Part shown: positions 8,490 through 16,390 of the stretch, one piece after another
How positions within the stretch are numbered: the stretch's first letter is position 1
Layout: each line of letters opens with the position of its first letter
Assembly (NCBI GenBank): GCA_030540075.1
Contig: JAUNWX010000003.1
Location: 82,129 to 132,012, forward strand
Source of the DNA: Lachnospiraceae bacterium
GTDB lineage: Bacteria > Bacillota > Clostridia > Lachnospirales > Lachnospiraceae
Reading direction: 5' to 3'
DNA: 49,884 nucleotides
The notes under the pieces: model-generated
What the model saw: only the letters and a program-made list of their open reading frames with translations
Told to the model about the DNA's origin: nothing
The model's database searches: none
Translations under genes and position numbers: made by a program

Positions 8490-9024
8490 AATTTCCTCCT
8501 GCAATAAGTGAGAGTAAAAACAGTAAAAACCTCTCGGAATACATCTCTGTTTTCCGGGATGATACCATCGGAAAAGCCTTCTTGTCATCGACGAAAAAGG
8601 CTAAAATTTCGCAGTGACGCGAGGCTTACTTTGGCAAAATAACGAAAGAATATTACAGTTTTGTCACTATATAAAATATCTGTAAATTTTCTCGGTAATT
8701 ACGCTGAAATGGCGGAATTCCGTCACTTTTTTAGCAAAGAACTGATATATCAGTTGCCTTGAGAAGTCTGATTTCCTGCCTGTAAAAATCCGATGCAGGC
8801 TGTTTTTTCAGTGTTCAGCCACGATTTATAGTGCAATTTTACTTTTGCTCCGTTTGTAACAGTTCCGCTAAGGGGAGCCCGGAGGGCTCCCCTGCCTGAA
8901 CTGTAGATACAATGTGTAATTGAGTACCGACGCACTTGAGAATTGTAAAAAGAACAGGTAAAATCTTTAGCTGTATACGTGGATTTATGTATCCTATATT
9001 CAGAGATTAGGAAAGGATTTACAT
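8490..9024. other. Divergent intergenic region with hairpin
   Basis: No gene is seen in these 535 bases. They hold the promoter regions of two divergent genes and an AT-rich centre. A strong hairpin lies at 8859-8904: a 10-bp core AGGGGAGCCC-GGA-GGGCTCCCCT inside an outer ACAGTTC/GAACTGT stem. It is related to the other CCCGGAGG hairpins and has no T tract. Confidence 0.6.
8936..8964 (+). promoter_or_regulatory. Sigma-A promoter of the small membrane protein gene
   Basis: TTGAGA (8936-8941) and TAAAAT (8959-8964) are spaced by 17 nt, about 60 nt before the start codon at 9025. Confidence 0.6.
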
Positions 9025-9621
9025 ATGATGGATCAGAATAAATTAGAGGAGTTAAATAATCTTGTAGCTCGGAATCAGGTGGAGGAAACCGGCGAAGCTG
9101 TCTCGAGTGAAACGACGGAAGAAACTGCGGATGGCGCTGTGGTGACGGAAGCGGAGGCGGCGGACGCGCCGGCACCGAAGCCGCCGGTGCAGGCGGGGGA
9201 GTCCGCACTGGGAACGTACCGGAAGAATGCGCGGAAGTTTGCGCTGCTCGGTGCCGCCGGCTGTGTGCTCGGTCTCGCCACGCTTCTCATACTGCAGCAG
9301 CAGAATAATCCGCTGATGATTCTGGCGGCGGTGGTAATGCTTGGTGGTGCACTGTTCATGATGACTGGTATGTCGGCGCTGCGTCCGGATGGCATGGTAC
9401 GTGCCTTTGCGCAGGTGGCGGCGATCCAGCCGACGACCGCACAGATGCAGGACCTTCTGGACGCTGTAAAGGCCCTCAGAGGCGGCGGACTGCATCCGCA
9501 GGTGAAGCAGCAGGCACTCACCGCAGTCGCCAGATACCGCGGCTTCGAGGGCTATGATGAGGCGGTCGCAGATGAGATCGAGGAGATCCTCCAGCACACG
9601 CGCAAGCGCGGCATCTTCTGA
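9025..9621 (+). CDS. Unknown small membrane protein, two membrane helices
   Basis: I do not recognise this 198-residue protein. Residues 1-62 are acidic and low-complexity (Glu, Ala, Thr, Val), with no signal peptide. Two hydrophobic helices at ~75-92 and ~98-116 form a hairpin. Residues ~130-198 are a soluble helical C-terminal domain. Both ends probably face the cytoplasm. The start at 9025 is followed at once by a second ATG, and GGAAAGGA lies 7-10 nt upstream. It has its own promoter and a strong terminator. Confidence 0.7.
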   Translation: MMDQNKLEELNNLVARNQVEETGEAVSSETTEETADGAVVTEAEAADAPAPKPPVQAGESALGTYRKNARKFALLGAAGCVLGLATLLILQQQNNPLMILAAVVMLGGALFMMTGMSALRPDGMVRAFAQVAAIQPTTAQMQDLLDAVKALRGGGLHPQVKQQALTAVARYRGFEGYDEAVADEIEEILQHTRKRGIF

Positions 9622-9681
9622 ATAAAATAGCGCGGACGACTTCTGTCTCTGTCCGCGCCTGTTCCATATATGAACTTATAC

Positions 9682-9716
9682 AAAACGTCCCCGGAAACAT
9701 TCCGGGGACGTTTTTT
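9682..9716. terminator. Bidirectional terminator
   Basis: AACGTCCCCGGA and its complement form a 12-bp stem with a short AACA-type loop, flanked by AAAA on one side and TTTTTT on the other. It serves the membrane-protein gene on the plus strand and probably uxaA on the minus strand. Confidence 0.92.
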
Positions 9717-9782
9717 GATGTCACTGATTCCAAATTTTCCGAATGCGCAGTGCTTCTGGTACTGATCATTCGGATCATGAAC

Positions 9783-11273
9783 TTACAGTACGACACCATC
9801 CTTGAAGATGGAGATCTCACGGAAGCCGTTCTGCTCTGCCTTCGTCTTCTTACCGGAGGCGATTTCCTTCACGAGGTCGAGGAGGCGACGGCCGGCGTCG
9901 TCGACGGACTCACCCTGGGAAGCGACCGGGCCGGCATTGAAGTCGATCCAGTTTGCCTTGCGCTCTGCGAGACGGTCGTTGGTCGCGATCTTCGCAACCG
10001 GTGCCGGTGCGCCGAACGGTGTGCCACGACCGGTGGTGAAGAGAATCACCGTGCAGCCGGCAGCGGTCAGGTTCGTGCTGGATACGAGGTCGTTTCCTGG
10101 TCCATAGAGGAGGTTCAGGCCCTTCGTGTGTACCGGCTCTGCATAGGCGAGGACGTCGGAAATCGCCGCCTTGCCGCCCTTCTGTACGCAGCCGCAGGAC
10201 TTGTCCTCGAGGGTCGTGATACCGCCCTGCTTGTTTCCAGGGGACGGGTTATCATAAACCACCTCGTTGTGGCTGATGAAGTAATCCTTGAAGCCGTTCA
10301 GCATATGCGCTGCCTTGTCAAAGATTTCCTGATTTACGCATCGGCCCATCAGCATGCTCTCGGCACCGAACATCTCCGGAACCTCGGTGAGGATGGAGGT
10401 ACCGCCCTGTGCCACGATCATATCGGATACGCGGCCGACGGTCGGGTTCGCTGTGATACCGGACAGACCATCCGAACCGCCGCACTTCATACCGAGCACC
10501 AGCTTATCGAGGCCGACGGTCTCACGCTTAAACTGGCTGGCATAGGCTGCGAGCTCATGGAGCAGCTGACTGCCCGTCTCAAACTCATCCTCGACATCCT
10601 GGCAGGTCAGGAACTTCACACGATTCGGATCGTACTCGCCGAGCTCCTCGAGGAACTGCTCGTGGGTCAGATTCTCGCAACCGAGGGAAAGCACCAGCAC
10701 GGCGCCTGCATTCGGATGACGTACGAGATCTGCAAGCAGCTTACGGGTGGTCGCATGATCATGACCGGTCTGGGAGCAGCCAAACGGATGCGTATAGGTA
10801 TAGAGACCCTCGATGCTGCCCTGCACGATGTCCTGATTCATCTCCACGAGATGCTTCGCCACATCATTGACACAGCCGACGGTCGGGATGATCCAGATTT
10901 CATTTCGCGTGCCGACCTTTCCATCCGGACGCACGAAGCCCTCGAAGGTCTCGACCGGCATGGTCTTCTTCTCCGGCACGGCCGGCTCGTAGGTATACTC
11001 CACCTCACCGGACAGATTCGTCTTCATATCGTGGGTATGCACCCACTGACCCGGCTTCACATCCTCCGTGGTGTGACCGATCGAAACACCGTACTTGATG
11101 ACCTGGCCCTCTGCCGCGATCGGCGCGACGGCCACCTTGTGTCCCTGTGGGATATCCTCCGCTGCGATGAGGTCAATGTCATCGACCTTGATCTCGTCAC
11201 CCTTCGCGATCGGAGCGATGGCCACGACGACATTGTCCTCCGGGCTGATGTGCACTACCTTTGCTCTTGCCAT
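9783..11273 (-). CDS. uxaA: Altronate dehydratase
   Basis: This 496-residue UxaA-family enzyme removes water from D-altronate to give 2-keto-3-deoxygluconate in galacturonate breakdown. An N-terminal SAF-like domain (~1-90) is followed by the catalytic part with GCVNDVAK, HPFGCSQTGHDH, CGGSDGLSGITANPTVG and KSCGCVQKGG, whose conserved Cys and His residues are expected to bind the metal. The start is the ATG at 11273, with CCTCC (the complement of GGAGG) 6 nt away. An in-frame extension is rejected. It lies 130 nt downstream of uxaB on the same strand and forms a two-gene operon ending at the terminator near 9.7 kb. Confidence 0.93.
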   Translation of the reverse strand: MARAKVVHISPEDNVVVAIAPIAKGDEIKVDDIDLIAAEDIPQGHKVAVAPIAAEGQVIKYGVSIGHTTEDVKPGQWVHTHDMKTNLSGEVEYTYEPAVPEKKTMPVETFEGFVRPDGKVGTRNEIWIIPTVGCVNDVAKHLVEMNQDIVQGSIEGLYTYTHPFGCSQTGHDHATTRKLLADLVRHPNAGAVLVLSLGCENLTHEQFLEELGEYDPNRVKFLTCQDVEDEFETGSQLLHELAAYASQFKRETVGLDKLVLGMKCGGSDGLSGITANPTVGRVSDMIVAQGGTSILTEVPEMFGAESMLMGRCVNQEIFDKAAHMLNGFKDYFISHNEVVYDNPSPGNKQGGITTLEDKSCGCVQKGGKAAISDVLAYAEPVHTKGLNLLYGPGNDLVSSTNLTAAGCTVILFTTGRGTPFGAPAPVAKIATNDRLAERKANWIDFNAGPVASQGESVDDAGRRLLDLVKEIASGKKTKAEQNGFREISIFKDGVVL

Positions 11274-11341
11274 AATTTTCCTCCTGAAAACACAGGCCGG
11301 AGCAGTGATCTGTCCCGGCCGATGATGTAAGCATTGAACAG

Positions 11342-11380
11342 ATTTACATCGCATGCATCAAAAGCATGCTCGATGCAAAT
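11342..11380. repeat. Inverted repeat between uxaB and uxaA
   Basis: ATTTGCATCGAGCATGC pairs with GCATGCGATGTAAAT across a short loop on the minus strand, with a 2-nt bulge. There is no T tract, so an mRNA-stabilising or processing hairpin between the two cistrons is more likely than a terminator. Confidence 0.55.
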
Positions 11381-11403
11381 CCATTTTTCGATTATTTTCT
11401 ATT

Positions 11404-12897
11404 TTACAGTACGCTTGCGTAAGCCGCCTTGGCACCCTGCTCACGGATGAGGGCGAGGTTCTTTACCGTCGCCTCCTCGAAGCCGGCGATCTCGGTGAGA
11501 TCCTGGCCCCAGAACTCGGTGTTGGTCATCACAGCGTGTACGAGGGTCTTCACATCGTCATCCTTGTGTGCGAAGTAGAAGTCGAGAACGAACGCATCGT
11601 CCTGAACCTTGTACTCATTGCCTGCCGGACGCTTGCATACGAGACCATCCTCCTCACGACGCTGGATATCGTTGCTGAAGAATGCCATGTACGCAGCGAA
11701 GCTCATGGTGAGCACGGCCGGAAGCTTACCGAACTTCTCGACGTACTCGAGGAAGGAAGGCATGTTTCTCGCTCTCCACTTCGAGGTAGAGTTGAGGGAA
11801 ATGCTCATCAGCTGGTGATCGACGAACGGGTTGTTGAAACGATCCTCAACCGCAGAAGCGAACTTCTCGCAGTCCTCCTTATCGAGCGGAAGGATCGGGA
11901 TGATCTCATCCTGGAGCATCTTGTTCATGTAGTCACGGATCACCTCGTCGTGCATGCAGTCACGCACGATGTCGAAGCCTGCAAGGTATGCACCAAGTAC
12001 GAAACCGGTGTGTGCACCGTTCAGGATTCTTACCTTTCTCTTCTTATAAGGAGCAACCTCCGGAACGACGTGAACATTTACGCCGGCCTTCTTGAACGGA
12101 AGCTTATCCTCGAGCTCCTTCGGTCCCTCGATGTACCATACACCGAATACCTCGCCGACATCGGTCAGCGGATCTGTGTAACCATTCTCCGCATCGAGCT
12201 CTGCAACCTCCTTCGGATCGCGGATACGGCCCGGAACGATACGGTCAACGAGTGTGGAACAGAACAGAACCTCCTCGTTTACCCAGTTCTTGAAGTCCTC
12301 GCCGAGGCCCCACTCATCAATGTGGCGGTTTACGATCTGCTTCAGCACCTGGCCGTTGGCGTCGATCAGCTCACAGGAAAGAACGACCACGCCGCCCTTG
12401 CCGGCCTTGAAACGCTCATAGAGTACTCTCGTCATCTTACCAGGGAAAGAAACAGGTGGCTCCTGATCGAACTTTGTGTCCGGATCATAGACGATACCCG
12501 CCTCCGTGGTGTTCGAAACGATGTACTCGAGATCGTCGGACTTTGCGAGATCCAGGAGTGCCTTAAAGCCCTCTGCCGTGTACGGATTGATGCAGTCCTT
12601 GACAGCGGAGATCACACGCTTGTTGTTCACCTTCTGGCCATTCTCCGAACCACGAAGGTACAGAGTGTAGAGACCCTCCTGCGCATTAACATACTCGGTG
12701 AGACCCTGTGCGATCGGCTGAACGAGGGTTACCTTACCGTTCCAGTTCGCACGCTCGTTTGCCATATCGAAGAAATAGTCAACGAATGCACGGAGGAAAT
12801 TACCCTCACCAAACTGCATCACCTTCACAGGTGCATCCTTCAGGACATATCCCTGATAACCAGACTGCTCAAGTACCTGATAATTTAACTTCTCCAT
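11404..12897 (-). CDS. uxaB: Tagaturonate reductase (altronate oxidoreductase)
   Basis: This 497-residue NAD-dependent enzyme of the polyol/mannitol dehydrogenase family reduces D-tagaturonate to D-altronate. The N-terminal nucleotide-binding region begins near VMQFGEGNFLRAFVDYFFD. The family motif with its catalytic Lys is visible as KRKVRILNGAHTGFVLGAYL. Length and both halves match UxaB. The ATG at 12897 follows AAAGGAA. It is first in the uxaB-uxaA operon, behind a strong promoter whose start region is covered by a palindromic operator, so induction by a uronate or catabolite control is expected. The isomerase UxaC and KDG-handling genes are not in the window. Confidence 0.93.
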   Translation of the reverse strand: MEKLNYQVLEQSGYQGYVLKDAPVKVMQFGEGNFLRAFVDYFFDMANERANWNGKVTLVQPIAQGLTEYVNAQEGLYTLYLRGSENGQKVNNKRVISAVKDCINPYTAEGFKALLDLAKSDDLEYIVSNTTEAGIVYDPDTKFDQEPPVSFPGKMTRVLYERFKAGKGGVVVLSCELIDANGQVLKQIVNRHIDEWGLGEDFKNWVNEEVLFCSTLVDRIVPGRIRDPKEVAELDAENGYTDPLTDVGEVFGVWYIEGPKELEDKLPFKKAGVNVHVVPEVAPYKKRKVRILNGAHTGFVLGAYLAGFDIVRDCMHDEVIRDYMNKMLQDEIIPILPLDKEDCEKFASAVEDRFNNPFVDHQLMSISLNSTSKWRARNMPSFLEYVEKFGKLPAVLTMSFAAYMAFFSNDIQRREEDGLVCKRPAGNEYKVQDDAFVLDFYFAHKDDDVKTLVHAVMTNTEFWGQDLTEIAGFEEATVKNLALIREQGAKAAYASVL

Positions 12898-12972
12898 TTT
12901 GATTCGTTCCTTTCAGCTGTAAAATGCTCTAAAAATCGATACCCTTGCTCACACAGCGGACCTTCCCTGTCG

Positions 12973-12994
12973 TTTATGTAAGCGCTTACATAAA
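12973..12994. promoter_or_regulatory. Palindromic operator (LacI-family or cre-like)
   Basis: A perfect 22-bp palindrome has core TGTAAGCGCTTACA. The core fits the CcpA cre consensus TGWAANCGNTNWCA at every position and also has the central CG typical of LacI-family operators. It touches the -10 box of the uxaB promoter and covers the likely transcription start, a position that suits repression. Confidence 0.8.
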
Positions 12995-13022
12995 ATATAT
13001 GCTTCTTCGCAAAATATGTCAA
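12994..13022 (-). promoter_or_regulatory. Sigma-A promoter of uxaB-uxaA
   Basis: On the minus strand, TTGACA (13022-13017) and TATATT (12999-12994) are spaced by 17 nt. The -10 box abuts the operator palindrome. Confidence 0.8.
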
Positions 13023-13073
13023 TCAGAAAATCAGAATTCCACCGAAGAAATACAGAATTCGTCAAAAGAAACG

Positions 13074-13116
13074 AAAAAACCGGCCTGTTTTGTGCTGATA
13101 GCACAAAAAGCCGGTT
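13074..13116 (-). terminator. Intrinsic terminator of the HipA-like module
   Basis: On the minus strand AACCGGC, a small bulge and TTTTGTGCT pair with AGCACAAAA and GCCGGTT around a short loop. TTTTTT follows. It begins 12 nt after the stop of the kinase gene. Confidence 0.85.
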
Positions 13117-13127
13117 GATATTTCTCT

Positions 13128-14381
13128 TCACTTGTTCACATTGATTTCCGCCAGCAGCTCATCCAGCGTCTTATAGGAGCTCACCTCCCGGACTTCTTTT
13201 TCCTTTTGTTTTTCATGATACAGCGATATCGAAATCCCACGTTGAAAATCCATCAGCATTTCCGATTTCGTTTGATAATTCGCCGCAATCGTACGTGCTT
13301 TTTCTTTACGAATACCACAGGTCTCGTAAAAGCGCTGTGTAAACGTCTGATCCGGCATCTTCGAAAGGTCTATGGCCGCTTTGTCTGATACATAAGAAAG
13401 CATTTTCCACTCGAATCCCGTAAAACTGTTCACCTGCGTTTCTGCAAGATCCACTCTCGATTTACCATAGGCATCCTTATAAAACATAGCATTTCCCGAA
13501 TCAAACAGCGGTGCCGGCGCAATCATCTCCATCGTATCCGAATTACGGAGCAGCCCGAAGTTTTCAAAATGTCGATCCGTATTTGTCATCAGATAATCGG
13601 ATAAAATCATATAATCCATCTGCTTTCGAATCACATCTTCTGATATCCCATGCTTCACGCATAGATGAATATAGAATTCAAACATCGACATACTGTTCGG
13701 CTTCTTTTCGGAAGATACGAGTTCATAAGCAGGGACATATTCGATTTTTTCATTTGTGAACAACGGACAGATACAGGCCGAGCATCGATGCTCCTCATCG
13801 AACGACAGACCATACGCTATATAGTTTTTAAAGCCCTGATTTTTATGAACAAGCGATGCAAATGCCTCATTGATGCTCTGCTGCCCATCCAGCGTTTCAC
13901 TGCTTTTATGTAATTCAGGTCCATCTGCAGCATATACGATACGCTTATCCAGACTGCCACCTAAAGTTGCATTACGCGTACTGTAATTCATACCATCGAC
14001 AGAATGAAATTCGATCGTATGTTCATGATGAGTATACAGATTTACATCCTTCCAGCGAAGATCGATACCGTCCGGGCAGATCCAGTAGGCGTCCGTCATC
14101 GACAGTGCCAGATTTTTCACCATATACTGCTCCGCATTCTGACATTGATTCTGCTTTAAAAGTTCGATCAGCTCCGGTCGATTCTGCGGTATCGCCCGAT
14201 GATCCCACCACTTCATAAGAAGCTGTATATCCGGATTTCCCAGATTCGGCATATACTGCACATTCAGCACCTGCGCAGATACGATTTTTCCACTCATCGC
14301 ATTCAGCTCAAGAATACACACATCCTGATCCTTGTGCTTCAAAATATAGAATCTGTTATTCTGCAACATCTCTTTCAGCAT
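13128..14381 (-). CDS. HipA-like serine/threonine kinase
   Basis: This 417-residue protein carries the HipA C-terminal kinase fold. The catalytic loop reads NTDRHFENFG at 267-276, and the metal-binding motif is DSG (294-296) in place of DFG. HipA kinases phosphorylate targets such as tRNA synthetases and act as toxins or regulators (family knowledge); the target here is unknown. The start at 14381 is chosen because AAGGAG lies 10 nt upstream. A longer GTG-started frame exists but lacks a site. The gene follows a 173-residue unknown protein by 95 nt and is followed by a strong terminator. Base composition is clearly more AT-rich than the neighbours, a sign of transfer. No HipB-type helix-turn-helix gene is present. 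Confidence 0.8.
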   Translation of the reverse strand: MLKEMLQNNRFYILKHKDQDVCILELNAMSGKIVSAQVLNVQYMPNLGNPDIQLLMKWWDHRAIPQNRPELIELLKQNQCQNAEQYMVKNLALSMTDAYWICPDGIDLRWKDVNLYTHHEHTIEFHSVDGMNYSTRNATLGGSLDKRIVYAADGPELHKSSETLDGQQSINEAFASLVHKNQGFKNYIAYGLSFDEEHRCSACICPLFTNEKIEYVPAYELVSSEKKPNSMSMFEFYIHLCVKHGISEDVIRKQMDYMILSDYLMTNTDRHFENFGLLRNSDTMEMIAPAPLFDSGNAMFYKDAYGKSRVDLAETQVNSFTGFEWKMLSYVSDKAAIDLSKMPDQTFTQRFYETCGIRKEKARTIAANYQTKSEMLMDFQRGISISLYHEKQKEKEVREVSSYKTLDELLAEINVNK

Positions 14382-14476
14382 CTGAATCCATCTCCTTGCC
14401 ATGCCAATGTTTACACCATGCACAGGAAACCTCTGTGCATACGATACATTTCACTCAGGAAATCTGTCCCTGAAGT

Positions 14477-14998
14477 TTATACACCCCGATAATGCCGGAG
14501 ATAGCGCATAGCTGTATCCACCGCCATCCCGCCCATCTTTTCATACAGGACTTTTCTTTCCGGAATCTGATTATTTACACCTGTATACGGAATCGTATAG
14601 CGCTTATGATTTTCCATAAACTGCAGCTGGTAGCCCCCATACAGATCCGATTTCCACTGATAGTGGATTCCTGACGGACTTATGCCTCTTACATTATGGA
14701 GCATATGATATTTCTGATGAATCGCGCGCATGCCCTCCATCTGCACGATCCGTTGCACTTCCAGCTTATATTTTCTGATATTTTCTTCATTCTGTCTTCT
14801 ACGGACGATTTTCTCCTGCAATTCCGGAAGGTCTTCCTTCGAAATGTATGAAGACCGTACATGCCGGCCTTCTCGAAACTGTAAATATGGATAAGTCGAA
14901 TCTTTTATTTTTTTATAGCTGATACTTCCTTTCGGAAGTAAGTGATTTTCTGTCTCCAATTCATGAATCCGATCCATCAATTCGATATATCTGTCCAT
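14477..14998 (-). CDS. Unknown partner protein of the HipA-like kinase
   Basis: I do not recognise a named family for this 173-residue, strongly basic protein. The N-terminal helix looks coiled-coil (DRYIELMDRIHELETEN). A segment with KGSISYKKIKDSTYPYLQFRE, RSSYI and LPELQEKIVRRR follows, of a kind seen in small proteins of mobile regions. The C-terminal half is rich in Tyr, Arg and His. No helix-turn-helix, signal peptide or membrane helix is seen. The ATG at 14998 follows AAAGGAGGAG. It is AT-rich like the kinase gene and comes first in the two-gene unit, where an antitoxin would usually be, but that role is only inference. Confidence 0.6.
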   Translation of the reverse strand: MDRYIELMDRIHELETENHLLPKGSISYKKIKDSTYPYLQFREGRHVRSSYISKEDLPELQEKIVRRRQNEENIRKYKLEVQRIVQMEGMRAIHQKYHMLHNVRGISPSGIHYQWKSDLYGGYQLQFMENHKRYTIPYTGVNNQIPERKVLYEKMGGMAVDTAMRYLRHYRGV

Positions 14999-15083
14999 TT
15001 TACTCCTCCTTTCATAGGTCATTATACCACAGTCCACACAGCTAACCTACATTTTTTGCTTTTTCAAACCCGGCGCGGCGTTT

Positions 15084-15158
15084 TTTTGTTTGCCTGCATG
15101 GGGCGGGTCCAATATGCAGATAGATAAGCAATGGGATGGGGTGGGCAGGCAAACAAAA
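15084..15158. repeat. Inverted repeat at the border of the HipA module and fab cluster
   Basis: TTTTGTTTGCCTGC (15084-15097) and GCAGGCAAACAAAA (15145-15158) are perfect 14-bp arms 47 nt apart. The right arm overlaps the tail of the fabT terminator. It lies exactly at the change in base composition, so it may mark an insertion edge, though no direct repeat was found. Confidence 0.5.
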
Positions 15159-15183
15159 AGAGACGCCCGGAAAAGGCATCTCT
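15151..15183 (-). terminator. Terminator of fabT
   Basis: On the minus strand GAGATGCC pairs with GGGCGTCTC (one G-T) around a TTTTCC loop, then TTTTTG follows. It lies about 75 nt after the fabT stop. Confidence 0.7.
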
Positions 15184-15255
15184 AAAAATTCGCCATGGGC
15201 GAATCACTATCCATGGCAGAGCTCTTACAATGTTCAGGGACTATCTCAGCTTTGA

Positions 15256-15714
15256 TCAATCCCGCTTCTTGATATGCTCCGGGTCAAGCTCCGGAATCAT
15301 CTCCTTCGTGATGACCTGCAGCATCTCATCAAGCTTCGCAAGGTCCTCTGCAGAGAATCGATCCTCGAAACGCTTCACGACTTCATCGAGAAACTGATAG
15401 CTGCGGTGATAGTAGTTCTCGAGCTTCTCCGTCGGGTGGAGGTAGAACTCGCGGTGGTCTTCATCCGACTGCACCTTCTCGATGTAGCCCTTCTGGACGA
15501 GCGCATTGACCTTATAAGCCGCGTTCGGTGCCGAAATACCCATCATCTTCGCAAACTCCGCCACCGTCGGCTCCCCAAGCGCCTTGATGCACTCAAGACT
15601 GAAAGCCTCGACGGAGGTCAGCGACTCATCACAGCTGCTCCCCTTCGAAAAAACCCGCTTGTAGAAGTGGATACGGAAACGATTATAAAGATCGGCGATG
15701 GACTGGTTCAGCAT
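15256..15714 (-). CDS. fabT: MarR-family regulator of fatty acid synthesis (FabT-like)
   Basis: This 152-residue protein is a MarR-type dimeric repressor. Its winged helix spans ~45-100 (LGEPTVAEFAKMMGISAPNAAYKVNALVQKG, then SDEDHREFYL for the wing). FabT proteins bind acyl-ACP and repress fab genes in Gram-positive bacteria, and the location at the end of a complete fab cluster supports that role here. It has its own extended -10 promoter between fabZ and its start (TGTTATAAT on the minus strand, 15758-15763), so it can be made independently of the cluster. A likely target half-palindrome lies upstream of acpP. Confidence 0.82.
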   Translation of the reverse strand: MLNQSIADLYNRFRIHFYKRVFSKGSSCDESLTSVEAFSLECIKALGEPTVAEFAKMMGISAPNAAYKVNALVQKGYIEKVQSDEDHREFYLHPTEKLENYYHRSYQFLDEVVKRFEDRFSAEDLAKLDEMLQVITKEMIPELDPEHIKKRD

Positions 15715-15793
15715 GTAGCACCTTTTCCTTTAACTTACATTTCGTATAAACAGTTCGATTATAACATGCTCTCGCCGATTCTATACAATTATT

Positions 15794-16378
15794 TTACTGC
15801 ACTGCGAAGGTGAGCTCCGCCTGTACAGCGGTTTTTCCGTTTACGGTGGCGACAGCGGTGCCCATGCCGACCGGGCCGTGCATACGGGTGAGCTCACAGT
15901 GGAGCTCGAGGACGTCGCCCGGGCGTACCTGCTTCTTGAAGCGGGCGTTCTTGATGCCGCCGAAAAGGGCGATCTTTCCCTTATTCTCCGGCATGCTGAG
16001 GAGCGCGACGGCGCCGGTCTGCGCGAGGGCCTCGATGATGAGGACACCCGGCATCACCGGATACTGCGGGAAGTGGCCCTGGAAGAAGGGCTCGTTCACC
16101 GTAACGCACTTCCGTGCATCGGCGAACTTTCCCGGCTCGTAATCCACCACCTGATCGATGAGGAGAAACGGGTAGCGGTGCGGGATGATCTCCTTGATCT
16201 CGTCGACACTGAGCGGATGCGCGGTACGTGCCGCCTCGACCGCTGCTGCGTTTTCGCCCGCTTCCGAAGAAGCGTGCATCTCAGCATTGGCCTCAGCGGA
16301 TGCGGAGCCTGCCGGAACGGTCATGATCTCAGCATTGGCCTCGGAAACAGACGGGTTCATGTTCATCTCTTCTGTCAT
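15794..16378 (-). CDS. fabZ: (3R)-hydroxyacyl-ACP dehydratase with N-terminal extension
   Basis: This is the FabZ hotdog-fold dehydratase, 194 residues instead of about 145. The catalytic His67 is in [10 protein letters not shown] and Glu116 in [14 protein letters not shown]. Residues 1-53 are a low-complexity extension of Ala, Glu, Ser and Asn with two copies of an EANAE peptide. GAAAGGAG sits at the correct distance from the first ATG, so the extension is probably translated. It lies 12 nt after fabF and is the last gene of the acpP-fab operon. Confidence 0.93.
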   Translation of the reverse strand: MTEEMNMNPSVSEANAEIMTVPAGSASAEANAEMHASSEAGENAAAVEAARTAHPLSVDEIKEIIPHRYPFLLIDQVVDYEPGKFADARKCVTVNEPFFQGHFPQYPVMPGVLIIEALAQTGAVALLSMPENKGKIALFGGIKNARFKKQVRPGDVLELHCELTRMHGPVGMGTAVATVNGKTAVQAELTFAVQ

Positions 16379-16390
16379 GGCTGTCTCCTT

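Noticed and set aside
8700-8730. Palindrome CGGAATTCCG upstream of the small membrane protein
   Set aside because: It is a short palindrome with no loop, no second copy near a promoter and no known operator match; it is likely chance.
12973-12994. GntR-type UxuR/ExuR operator
   Set aside because: The palindrome centre is GCGC with TGTAA arms, not the AAATTGGTATACCAATTT-like sequence of that group. A LacI-family or CcpA site fits better.
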